Shown here piece by piece: positions 50,519 to 58,777 of a DNA stretch of 64,000 bases. Both the position numbers and the translations under genes were made by a program. The DNA comes from Nodosilinea sp. FACHB-131. GTDB taxonomy: Bacteria > Cyanobacteriota > Cyanobacteriia > Phormidesmidales > Phormidesmidaceae. Position 1 is the stretch's first letter, and every line of letters starts with the position of its first letter. Under the pieces are notes generated by a model that saw nothing but the letters and a program-made list of their open reading frames with translations, was not told where the DNA came from and did no database searches. Where the stretch lies: the NCBI RefSeq assembly GCF_014695395.1, contig NZ_JACJOF010000038.1, positions 62,001 to 126,000 of the forward strand, in the 5' to 3' direction.

Positions 50519-51571
50519 TTAGGCTCGCCACTTAAGCAGCTGCGTTTTGACGGGAGTGGCAAACTCGCGGTTTTCCGTTTGGGAACGCTGGTACTCTTTT
50601 TTGAGCTGGTAATACCACCGGGCTAGGGTGTCAGAGTCTTTAATCAGCCGCAGCACTGTCTCGTGCTTGAGCCCTTCCTGCTGCTTGATCACCACGTCGC
50701 GGTCTTGGCCTAAGAAGGAGCGAATCATCAGGGGTAGAATCGGCTTGAGCAAATTGCCCCAGGGGAGATCCCAGTACAGTTCAAAGGTGACGTCGGTTTG
50801 ATCGTCGGTGAGAGGGGTAACGGTGGTTAAGTTCACCACCCGGTGTTTTGAGGTGGTGGTTTCCTCGGTGCGTACGCCAGGCAGGTAAAAGATAATCTCG
50901 TTGTCGGGCACGCCGCCAATCAGCCAGTAGCCGTAGCCCATATTCTCGCCCATGCGGTGTTTGCGCATGGTAAACCCGTAGGGCGAAGGGTCAAACCACT
51001 TAATCTCGTCGTTGAGGGTAGCTCCGCGCCACCACCACGAGCGATGCACAAAGGGCGAGTGAGCAGGATCCATCAGCCCTACTACGGCATGGTCAATGTA
51101 GCAGGGGAACCGCATGGTGTAGGTGACGCTAGGGCGAACGTCGTCACCAAAGCCAGGCACACGGGGCACATCGAAGCGGGGAGGCTGAGGATTGGCGCGA
51201 TCGCTCATGTAGACCCACAGGTTGCCCTGCACCTCTTTAACCTCGTAGCGATTGACGTTGAAGCGGCTCAGATCCATTTGCTGGTCGGGCATCAACGATG
51301 GAATCTCGGTGCACTGGCCGTTTTCGTTGAACCGCCAGCCGTGGTAGCAGCACTCGACCTCAGTGCCGTCAAAGCGGCCACAGCTCAGGGGCACGGCCCG
51401 GTGGGGGCAAATATCGCGTAGGGCAAAGGCTTTGCCCTGGTCGGTGCGACCAAACAAGATCGGCTCGTTGAGCAGGGTTTTGGCCACCATCTTGCCCGCC
51501 TTCAGCTCGTGGCTGGGCATGGCGTGGTACCAGATGTTGCGCAGCAGGTAGATGTCGTTAACGGCAACCAC
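50519..51571 (-). CDS. Rieske [2Fe-2S] aromatic ring-hydroxylating-type oxygenase
   Basis: 350 residues. The Rieske motif is CPHRAVPLSCG...CCYHGWRF (C-x-H and C-x2-H) near residues 50-80. The catalytic domain contains the mononuclear iron ligands (HAVVGLMDPAHSPFVH, D-x2-H pattern). It resembles the cyanobacterial oxygenases related to pheophorbide or vanillate O-demethylase-type enzymes. The substrate is unknown. Confidence 0.88.
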   Translation of the reverse strand: MVAVNDIYLLRNIWYHAMPSHELKAGKMVAKTLLNEPILFGRTDQGKAFALRDICPHRAVPLSCGRFDGTEVECCYHGWRFNENGQCTEIPSLMPDQQMDLSRFNVNRYEVKEVQGNLWVYMSDRANPQPPRFDVPRVPGFGDDVRPSVTYTMRFPCYIDHAVVGLMDPAHSPFVHRSWWWRGATLNDEIKWFDPSPYGFTMRKHRMGENMGYGYWLIGGVPDNEIIFYLPGVRTEETTTSKHRVVNLTTVTPLTDDQTDVTFELYWDLPWGNLLKPILPLMIRSFLGQDRDVVIKQQEGLKHETVLRLIKDSDTLARWYYQLKKEYQRSQTENREFATPVKTQLLKWRA

Positions 51572-51709
51572 AGGTTTACAGAAATTCTAGGATTTAAGGC
51601 AATCAATACTGTAACAGAGGGTTTGCCGCGTCACGGCTGTCTCCTAGGCCAGTTTTAGCCACAGCAAACAACCCAGGGAAGTCAACAACTTCCCTGGGTT
51701 GTCCAGGCC

Positions 51710-53578
51710 TTACCCAACCGCTTGGGGTTCTTGCACCTGCTTGAGCTGCTCACGTAGGGGAGCACCTTCAATCACCTCGGCCTCTAGCAGCTGCTGGGCT
51801 AGGGTTTCTAGCAACTCGCGGTTCTGCTTGAGGATATCGAGGGCGCGCTGATGGCCTTCCTCAACGATGGCTTTGACCTCTTCATCGATCGCCTTGGCAG
51901 TTTCTTCACTAATCGGGCGACGAGCGTTGGGCATGCCGCCATCGAGGAAGGCGTTGCGCTGGGCGCGATCGTAGGCCAGGGGGCCCAGCACCTGGCTCAT
52001 GCCGTAGGTGGTGACCATCTGCTCAGCCAGGTCGGTAGCCCGCTGGAGGTCATTAGAGGCTCCGGTGGTGATGCTGCCGAAGATAATCTCCTCGGCGGAG
52101 CGGCCACCCAGCAAGGTAGCAATTTGCCCCTTCAGCTCGGCCTCATCGCGCAGGAAGCGGTCTTCGGTGGGCAGTTGCAGGGTGTAGCCAAGGGCGGCCA
52201 TACCACGCGGCACAATGGAGATTTTCTCAACTTCGTCGGTGCCCGGCATCATGGCGCCGACCAGAGCGTGGCCGACCTCGTGGTAGGCGACGATTTTCTT
52301 CTCCTTGTCGTTGAGCACGCGGCTCTTTTTCTCTAAGCCCGCAACGACGCGCTCGATCGCCTCGCTAAAGTCTTCCTGCTCGACTACGGTGCTGCCGCGG
52401 CGGGCGGCCAGCAGGGCGGCTTCGTTGACCAGGTTGGCCAGGTCGGCCCCAGCAAAGCCTGGAGTGCGAGTGGCGGTCGTCTTGAGATCGACGGTGTCAG
52501 CCAGTTTTACATCCTTAGCGTGGATTTTGAGAATGGCTTCGCGCCCTTTGAGATCGGGGCGATCGACCAGCACCTGACGATCGAAACGACCGGGGCGCAG
52601 CAGAGCAGGGTCAAGGGTTTCGGGGCGGTTGGTGGCGGCTAGCACAATCACGGTGGTGCCACCGGCCTCGAAGCCATCCATCTCGGTGAGCAGCTGGTTG
52701 AGGGTCTGCTCGCGCTCGTCGTTGCCGCCGTAGAAGCTGCTGCTGGAGCGGGATTTACCGATCGCATCTAGCTCATCAATAAAGATGATGCAGGGAGACT
52801 GTTTCTTGGCCTGCTCAAACAGGTCGCGCACGCGGGAGGAGCCCACGCCCACAAACAGTTCCACAAACTCAGAACCTGAAATGCTAAAGAAGGGCACCCC
52901 TGCCTCGCCGGCAACGGCCTTGGCCATTAGAGTCTTACCGGTTCCGGGCGGGCCAACCAACAGCACACCTTTGGGAATTTTGGCTCCCAAATCCGTAAAG
53001 CGCTGGGGGGTTTTGAGGAAATCGACGACTTCTACCAGTTCAGCTTTGGCCTCTTCGACCCCGGCCACGTCATCGAAGGTAATTTTGCCCGCGTCGCCTT
53101 CGACGTAGACCTTGGCTTTACTCTTGCCAATGGAAAGCGCTCCCTGAGGGCCACCGGCACCTCGGGCCAAAAAGAACCGCCACACCCCAATAAAGATCAG
53201 CGGCGGAATCACCCAGCTCAGCAAGCTGCCAAACCACTGACCCTTAGGTGGGGGCACAGCTGCAAACTCAACGCCCTTGTCTTCGAGCAGCTGGGGCAGC
53301 TGGAGGTCAAAAATGGGCGTAGTGCTATAGACAGCGCCCGCTTCGCCAGTGGTAGGGTCTTTGACCTGGTAGCGAATCTCGTTTTGCCCCACGGAGGCTC
53401 GCAGCACCTCTTGCTCTTGCACCCGATGGATGAACATGCTGTAGGGCTCGCGGGCTGTTTGGTTGCCGAAGAACCCCGAAAACACAATGTTGAGCAGCAA
53501 GAGGCCGGTGGCGACCCACAGGACGATGTTGGCGATTTGGCGCGATCGCGGCGGCTGAGGATTTTTGTTTACAGGCAT
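51710..53578 (-). CDS. ftsH: FtsH ATP-dependent zinc metalloprotease
   Basis: 622 residues from ATG 53578 ([17 protein letters not shown]); the upstream TTG start is less likely. Two N-terminal membrane helices (about 16-34 and 110-130) are followed by the AAA+ domain: Walker [20 protein letters not shown] region [20 protein letters not shown]. The protease has the [12 protein letters not shown] zinc motif. Membrane quality-control protease; cyanobacteria have several copies that act on photosystem II subunits, and which one this is cannot be told here. Confidence 0.95.
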   Translation of the reverse strand: MPVNKNPQPPRSRQIANIVLWVATGLLLLNIVFSGFFGNQTAREPYSMFIHRVQEQEVLRASVGQNEIRYQVKDPTTGEAGAVYSTTPIFDLQLPQLLEDKGVEFAAVPPPKGQWFGSLLSWVIPPLIFIGVWRFFLARGAGGPQGALSIGKSKAKVYVEGDAGKITFDDVAGVEEAKAELVEVVDFLKTPQRFTDLGAKIPKGVLLVGPPGTGKTLMAKAVAGEAGVPFFSISGSEFVELFVGVGSSRVRDLFEQAKKQSPCIIFIDELDAIGKSRSSSSFYGGNDEREQTLNQLLTEMDGFEAGGTTVIVLAATNRPETLDPALLRPGRFDRQVLVDRPDLKGREAILKIHAKDVKLADTVDLKTTATRTPGFAGADLANLVNEAALLAARRGSTVVEQEDFSEAIERVVAGLEKKSRVLNDKEKKIVAYHEVGHALVGAMMPGTDEVEKISIVPRGMAALGYTLQLPTEDRFLRDEAELKGQIATLLGGRSAEEIIFGSITTGASNDLQRATDLAEQMVTTYGMSQVLGPLAYDRAQRNAFLDGGMPNARRPISEETAKAIDEEVKAIVEEGHQRALDILKQNRELLETLAQQLLEAEVIEGAPLREQLKQVQEPQAVG

Positions 53579-53789
53579 AGCAATTTTAAGTTTGTAGTGA
53601 GCCAATCAAATGGTTGGCGGTCTTGAATGCTGGGATGGACAACTATCTCATCCCTCAGGCTCTTAACGATTTGAAGACGTCGTTAAAAGCGATTTTCATA
53701 GTTGGTATAGGGGCATCGCACTGCAATGCCCCTACTAGGGATGTCTATCAGAAGAATTGGCAGAGGGTTGGGCTTTGCCCAGTCGCTCG

Positions 53790-54077
53790 TTAGTCATAGT
53801 TGACATCCACGGTGGTGTGGGTGGCATCGGGAGCGTCGGCTTGGAGCCCAGAGCGTTTGTTGTTCAACCCTGAGAGCACAATCTGCGACATGGCACCGAT
53901 AAACAAAGAGGCCACCACAGCGTCGTCAATCCAACCGACGATGGGGATGAAGTCGGGGGAAATGTCGAAGGGGCTCAGCAGGTATAGCAGCGTGGCACCA
54001 GCTAGAAGCCAGCGATACTTGGGATTTTCGAGGGTGCGCTTATACCAGTCGTAGAAGGCCTGAGGGGTGGGGTTCAT
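53790..54077 (-). CDS. YkvA-family (DUF1232) membrane protein
   Basis: 95 residues. The DUF1232 signature LLYLLSPFDISPDFIPIVGW lies at about 30-50, with a second hydrophobic stretch AVVASLFIGAMSQIVL. Widespread in bacteria, function unknown. A Thr/Asp-rich tail ends the protein. Confidence 0.88.
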   Translation of the reverse strand: MNPTPQAFYDWYKRTLENPKYRWLLAGATLLYLLSPFDISPDFIPIVGWIDDAVVASLFIGAMSQIVLSGLNNKRSGLQADAPDATHTTVDVNYD

Positions 54078-54194
54078 GGGTCTGAGGTTGAGTGCGATGG
54101 CTTTATGGTGCCACGGACCCCCTAGTCTCTTCCGTGGCGGATAGCCGCCCGCCCATTAGGCGACGACCGAACCGATGAAGGAATTGAGGCTTAA

Positions 54195-54249
54195 GGGTAT
54201 AGGGTGCAAGGTGCAAGTGATGGGCCTTTATACCCTGCACCCTATACCC
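54195..54249. repeat. Interspersed inverted repeat (14-bp perfect arms)
   Basis: GGGTATAGGGTGCA (54195-54208) and TGCACCCTATACCC (54236-54249) are exact reverse complements around a 27-base loop that repeats GGTGCAAG. The pattern is typical of short miniature repeats scattered in cyanobacterial intergenic DNA. The 54078-54510 spacer contains nothing else but a second short dyad. Confidence 0.7.
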
Positions 54250-54449
54250 CTGCAATTGACTACCTCTGTTGAGAAAGTTTTTGGGGAAAAGCCAAGCTTG
54301 CCGCTGGGGGATTTCGGTCCCCCCAGACCCCTACGAGAAGGAGGTTCCGTCGTCCTTCACCTCACGGAAAGGATTGACGGATCATCGGTTTAAACCTCTG
54401 CCTTGCCAAATGTCTTATTTTTCTCTGCAATTGATTTGGGCAACCGTAG

Positions 54450-54466
54450 GGTGGGCACTGCCCACC
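54450..54466. repeat. GGTGGGCACTGCCCACC dyad repeat
   Basis: A perfect 8-bp palindrome around C. The same word in slightly imperfect form is at 12102-12118. It lies near the 3' end of the glutamine synthetase gene. Confidence 0.5.
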
Positions 54467-54510
54467 AGCTACCTCTATGCCAGGGGTAGACGGTTGTTTG
54501 TTCGCGCCCT

Positions 54511-55836
54511 TTAGATATTCACGTACTGATCCATTTCCCAAGTGGTGATTTGGGCGTTGAAGGCGTTCCATTCCTTCGCTTTCATGTCTAAGAAGGTTTT
54601 GGCGCCGAGTTCCCCCATCATGTCCATCAGCAGGGCGTCTTGCTTGAGGGCTACCATTGCCTCGTAGAGGTTTTGGGGCAGGGTTTGCAGGTTGGTGAAT
54701 TCGTCGCCTCGGGCGAACAGGTTTGCGTCGATGCGCTGGCCGGGGTCAATTTGATGTTTGATGCCCTCTAAACCGACGGCTAGAATGCCAGCTGTGGCCA
54801 GGTAGAGGTTAACCGCACCGTCGATCATGCGGCACTCAAATCGGCCTTTGTCAGGAATGCGAATCAGGTGCGATCGATTGTTGCCGCCGTAGGAAATGTA
54901 GCGGGGGCTCCAGGTGCTGCCAGACGCCGTGGTGCTGGCTCCCAAACGACGGTAGGAGTTAACTGTGGGGGCACAGAGAGCCGCCAGCCCCTTGCCGTGA
55001 GCTAAGACACCGCCCAAAAAGTTGTAACCCAATGGAGAAAGCCCGCCCTCGTCGGCCCCTTCAGCAAAGACATTGGTGTCGCCCTGCCATAGGCTGTTGT
55101 GAACGTGGCCGCCGTTGCCGGTGATGTGGCTAAAGGGCTTGGGCATAAAGGTGGCAATGAACCCACGCTGCTCAGCCAGGGTTTTGACCATGTATTTGAA
55201 GAACACGTGGCGATCGCAGGTGGTCCGCGCGTCGCTATAGGTCCAGTTCAGCTCAAACTGACCGTTGGCATCTTCGTGATCGCACTGGTAGGGCTGCCAG
55301 CCTAGATCCTCCATGTAGGTAACTAGGGTCGAGATCAGGTCAAACTGCCGCATCAGATTGAGCTGGTCATAGCAGGGGCGATCGGCGGTGTCCTTGGGGT
55401 CAGCAATTTCATAGCCCTGCTCCGTCTGCCGCAGCAAAAAGAACTCCGCCTCTACCCCAGTCTTGTGGGTGTAGCCCAAGGCCGCAGCCCGATCGATGAC
55501 CCGGTTGAGCATCATCCGGGGGGCAGCCGGAAAGGGTGAGCCCTCAAAGTACACGTCGCTGGCCACCCAACCCACCGTGGGTTCCCAAGGCAGCTGAATT
55601 AGCGAGTCGGGATCAGGCACCGCGGCAATTTCTGCCGCCTCCGGCCCCAGCCCCAAGTTCGAGGCAAAAGAGCAGAAGAACGCACCGTCTTTTTCTACCG
55701 CCGCCATTTGAGTGGCGGGCACTAGCTTGGCCCGAGTGCCTCCTAGCAGATCGGTATATGAAACTAGCAAAAACTTGATGCCGAGGGCCTTGGCCCTTTC
55801 TACTAGGCTCTGTGCCTGGGTTAGCATGCCGACCAT
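54511..55836 (-). CDS. glnT: Type III glutamine synthetase-like glutamate-ammonia ligase
   Basis: 441 residues of the GS fold. Seen: KTGVEAEFFLL (metal ligand Glu), CDHEDANGQFELNW, HITGNGGHVHNSLW (His ligand), NSYRRLGASTTASG and RIPDKGRFECRMIDGAVN. The length and opening fit the GlnT/type III ammonia ligase group rather than the larger GlnN. It may make glutamine or a gamma-glutamyl compound. A GTA-N8-TAC site (NtcA consensus) lies 54 bp upstream, consistent with nitrogen control. Confidence 0.88.
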   Translation of the reverse strand: MVGMLTQAQSLVERAKALGIKFLLVSYTDLLGGTRAKLVPATQMAAVEKDGAFFCSFASNLGLGPEAAEIAAVPDPDSLIQLPWEPTVGWVASDVYFEGSPFPAAPRMMLNRVIDRAAALGYTHKTGVEAEFFLLRQTEQGYEIADPKDTADRPCYDQLNLMRQFDLISTLVTYMEDLGWQPYQCDHEDANGQFELNWTYSDARTTCDRHVFFKYMVKTLAEQRGFIATFMPKPFSHITGNGGHVHNSLWQGDTNVFAEGADEGGLSPLGYNFLGGVLAHGKGLAALCAPTVNSYRRLGASTTASGSTWSPRYISYGGNNRSHLIRIPDKGRFECRMIDGAVNLYLATAGILAVGLEGIKHQIDPGQRIDANLFARGDEFTNLQTLPQNLYEAMVALKQDALLMDMMGELGAKTFLDMKAKEWNAFNAQITTWEMDQYVNI

Positions 55837-55889
55837 AGAACGACTCCAGACGTTTCAGCCTAGTAAAACAGGCTGACGAAGTCGCGTTT

Positions 55890-55903
55890 GTAGTTGTAGA
55901 TAC
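55890..55903. promoter_or_regulatory. Candidate NtcA-binding site upstream of glnT
   Basis: GTAGTTGTAGATAC fits GTA-N8-TAC exactly. It lies 54 bp before the glnT start on the minus strand; about 22 bases downstream is a weak TTTACT-like -10 region, the spacing of class II NtcA promoters. A small dyad CAGCCT/AGGCTG (55856-55875) lies between it and the gene. Binding is inferred. Confidence 0.55.
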
Positions 55904-56130
55904 GGGTCGCGGTTGGGGTTGTTCTGTTCACATCGGCGGCTTCAGCTAACAGACGGCATCAGTTTGGGCCGGCGAAACTGCGCTAGCTCTCTCCATCTGT
56001 ATAGGTCAATCTCTGCCATCCTACCGACCCGTTTGATTTGAAAGGTTTATAGGTTGTAAGAAGTACTGAATGCAGGGCGAGCAAGTGATAACCCACACTC
56101 GGCACTGCTCTTAACACGGAAGTTAATACC

Positions 56131-56703
56131 ATGGCAAGCGACAAAAACTTGGATCGCAATCCTGACACTAACCCCGATCCCATCACTGGGCAGCACGGAG
56201 CACACCCCGTTGGCACTGGAATAGGCGCAGCTGGAGTGGGCGCGGTTGCCACTGCGGTAGGTGGTGCAGTGGGTGGCCCCGTGGGAGCCGTAGTTGGTGC
56301 AGCCGTTGGCGCTGTGGCTGGCGGGCTAGCGGGTAAAGGCGTGGCAGAAAAAGTTGATCCCACCGTGGAGGATGACTACTGGCGCACCAACTACAAGAAT
56401 CGTCCCTACGTCGAGTCTGACTACAGCTACGACGATTACAGTCCTGCCTATCGCACTGGCTATGAGGGCTACAGCACCTACTCTGGCCAAGGTATGACCT
56501 TTAGCCAGGCTGAACCCCATCTGCGCCAAGACTATGAGCGCCACAACGGCCGCCTCGGTTGGGAGAAAGCGAAGCACGCCAGCCAAGATGCTTGGCACCG
56601 GCTAGAGTCAACTGTTAGCCGTGATTCCGATCGGCAGGTCGACGATCGCCGCGACATTAACGACACACGCCGCACCGATTCTGGCACTACCGGCATGCTG
56701 TAA
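56131..56703 (+). CDS. Glycine-zipper, probable stress-associated protein
   Basis: 190 residues. A glycine/alanine/valine block at about 28-72 (GTGIGAAGVGAVATAVGGAV, GGPVGAVVGAAVGAVAGGLA) forms glycine-zipper repeats. A Tyr/Asp-rich region follows (WRTNYKNRPYVESDYSYDDY), then a charged C-terminus. Proteins of this kind are widespread and often linked to stress or the envelope. No signal peptide; function unknown. Confidence 0.75.
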   Translation: MASDKNLDRNPDTNPDPITGQHGAHPVGTGIGAAGVGAVATAVGGAVGGPVGAVVGAAVGAVAGGLAGKGVAEKVDPTVEDDYWRTNYKNRPYVESDYSYDDYSPAYRTGYEGYSTYSGQGMTFSQAEPHLRQDYERHNGRLGWEKAKHASQDAWHRLESTVSRDSDRQVDDRRDINDTRRTDSGTTGML

Positions 56704-56896
56704 CCCTGCTGTGGCAGGTACCTGAAATAGTCTCTCACCAACCGCTGAGTCAGAGTTACTGGCTTGGCGGTTGGTGATTCTGGCTTGCTTTGGCTGGGGC
56801 GGCTGCGATCGCCCCTCCAACTCCACAAAACTATTAACCAGGACAAGGGTCGCTAAGGCCAGCGAGTTGTTTGCCAATCGCGAAGAATTCTGAGAT

Positions 56897-56936
56897 AACT
56901 TGATATAACAAGTTAAGATATGCCCCCAAGGGGCAT
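56897..56936. promoter_or_regulatory. Two adjacent inverted repeats upstream of the GATase gene
   Basis: AACTTG-ATATAA-CAAGTT (56897-56914) and ATGCCCC-CAA-GGGGCAT (56920-56936). The second has no T-run on the plus strand. They lie 70-110 bp before ATG 57008. Could be an operator plus an attenuator; neither is tested. Confidence 0.4.
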
Positions 56937-57007
56937 TTGAGCAAAACTTAGCTACTCTCGTTGTACAAGATTTCGCACCAAGCATCTATCAGAGGCCGGG
57001 TTCATCC

Positions 57008-57745
57008 ATGGATATTTTGGTTGTTCAGCATGTCGAAGCCGACCCCGTTGGCATTTTAGGCCGATATCTGGAGGTTAAGGGAGCCTGGCTGCACACCTGG
57101 TTCGTACCCCAACGACCGACCCCACCCTATGGCCACTACGACGGCCTGATTGTGCTCGGCGGCCCGATGAACGCCTGCGAAGATGACGACTTTCCTCACT
57201 TGGCGCGAGTTGTAGAGCTGATTCGCACATTTCACAGCCAGGGCAAGCCGGTGTTGGGCATTTGCCTGGGGGCTCAACTCATTGCCCGCGCCTTTGGCAG
57301 CCGGGTTTACCAAAACGAGATTCCAGAACTAGGCTTTACGTCTCTGTTCCCTACCGCCGCTACAGAAGAACCCTGGCTGCAAGACTACCCACCGGGGATG
57401 CCGATGATGCAGTGGCACTTCGACACCTTTGATCTGCCCGCTGGAGCGGAGCTGCTGCTCACCAACAATGCCTGCAAAAATCAGGCCTTTCGCATCGGCA
57501 ACAATATCTATGGCCTACAGTTTCACCCCGAAGTTACCCCGCAAATGGTGATGAACTGGATGGCCTCTAACACTGAATGGATTAAGGCTAACTATCCCCA
57601 TTTGTTTGAACAACTGCGGGAGCAGCTGGTGCTGCACTGGGTTCAGTCGGCCCAGTTTACCGAAAAGCTGGCCAATGCCTGGTATGACCAGGTAGTGACT
57701 TCGGCCCAAGCAGGGACATTACTTCGGCACGGCAGCCCTAGCTAA
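57008..57745 (+). CDS. Class I glutamine amidotransferase-like protein
   Basis: 245 residues. The nucleophilic elbow LGICLGAQLIARAFG contains the Cys; His in YGLQFHPEVTPQM completes the dyad. The fold and the LIVLGGPMNACEDDDFPHL motif match the GMP-synthase-like GATase group, which often hydrolyses gamma-glutamyl compounds. No synthetase domain. Substrate unknown. Confidence 0.85.
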   Translation: MDILVVQHVEADPVGILGRYLEVKGAWLHTWFVPQRPTPPYGHYDGLIVLGGPMNACEDDDFPHLARVVELIRTFHSQGKPVLGICLGAQLIARAFGSRVYQNEIPELGFTSLFPTAATEEPWLQDYPPGMPMMQWHFDTFDLPAGAELLLTNNACKNQAFRIGNNIYGLQFHPEVTPQMVMNWMASNTEWIKANYPHLFEQLREQLVLHWVQSAQFTEKLANAWYDQVVTSAQAGTLLRHGSPS

Positions 57746-57958
57746 ATCGCGTCAGTTGAGCTTCACGAACCAAAAGAAGGGTGCAACAATTGCTACACAG
57801 CTTTTCGACAGCCTTTACGGCTAGTCTATGAACAGGTAGCGGTTGCAAAACTGTGAAGGTGAGTCTCTTAGCAACCTAAAACCAGAGTTGATCACCGTTG
57901 TAAGCGAGTAAAAAGCCTCAAGAATTACTGCCGGTCAACGTATGTAAAGAGAGATCAT

Positions 57959-58777
57959 GTGGCTCTGGCTGTAATCAGTATTATTACGGTTGCATCTGTA
58001 TCTTCTGCTACTCAGGCGATACCCGTTCGGGTAGAGAGAGGGATGTCGCTGAGACAGCTACAGGGAGAGGTGATACTGCTGCGTTCTAACAGCGCTAGCC
58101 CTGCTCAGACGGGCGATCGCCTCGGTCAGGTCGGTGACGGGTTGCGGACGGGGTCGCGATCGACTGCGGTTTTAGACGTGGATACCGATGTGGGCTTTTT
58201 GCAGGTTTCAGAGCGTACCGAGCTGCGCATTCGCACCCTGGAAATGGCTGCCGACGGTGGCCGCATTACCCACCTCAGCGTGTCGCGGGGGCAGGTGCGC
58301 ACTCAGCTGCGTCGCTTTACCAACCCAGGCTCTGAGTTTGAGATCGAAACCCCGGCTGGCATTAGCGGCGTGCGGGGGACGGAGTTTGGGGTTAGCGTGC
58401 AAGCCGACGGCAAGACTGGCATTGCCACCCTCTCTGGAGCGGTAGAAACCACCGCTGTTGGGGCGTCGATACCGGTGCCTGGGGGCTACCAAAACCTGAT
58501 TTTGCCCGGCGAGCCCCCTACCCAGCCAGTGCCTCTGCGGGATGATCCCGGCCTGGAGTACGAGCGCACCGTATCGTTTGAAAACAACACCCGCATGGTC
58601 ACGCTCACGGGTCGGGTTGATCCGGTCAATACTGTATTTGTCGATGGGGCTCCCCAACTTGTCGATCGCCAGGGTGAATTTCGCCTGACTCGGGTGGCAA
58701 CGGCCCGATTGCGAGTCGAGGTTGTTGTAATTACTCCCCTTGGCCGCCAGGAAGTCCATGAGATCTATCTTCTCTAG
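57959..58777 (+). CDS. FecR-domain protein coupled to a CHASE2 protein
   Basis: 272 residues, GTG start, with a short hydrophobic N-terminus (VISIITVASVSSATQA) likely an export signal. A FecR-type region at about 45-175: GDRLGQVGDGLRTGSRSTAV, ITHLSVSRGQVRTQLRR, ETPAGISGVRGTEFGVSV. The C-terminal domain is beta-rich (TLTGRVDPVNTVFVDGAPQL). The next gene begins 20 bases inside it, so the two are translated together; FecR-CHASE2 pairs recur in cyanobacteria. It may present a signal to CHASE2. Confidence 0.85.
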   Translation: MALAVISIITVASVSSATQAIPVRVERGMSLRQLQGEVILLRSNSASPAQTGDRLGQVGDGLRTGSRSTAVLDVDTDVGFLQVSERTELRIRTLEMAADGGRITHLSVSRGQVRTQLRRFTNPGSEFEIETPAGISGVRGTEFGVSVQADGKTGIATLSGAVETTAVGASIPVPGGYQNLILPGEPPTQPVPLRDDPGLEYERTVSFENNTRMVTLTGRVDPVNTVFVDGAPQLVDRQGEFRLTRVATARLRVEVVVITPLGRQEVHEIYLL

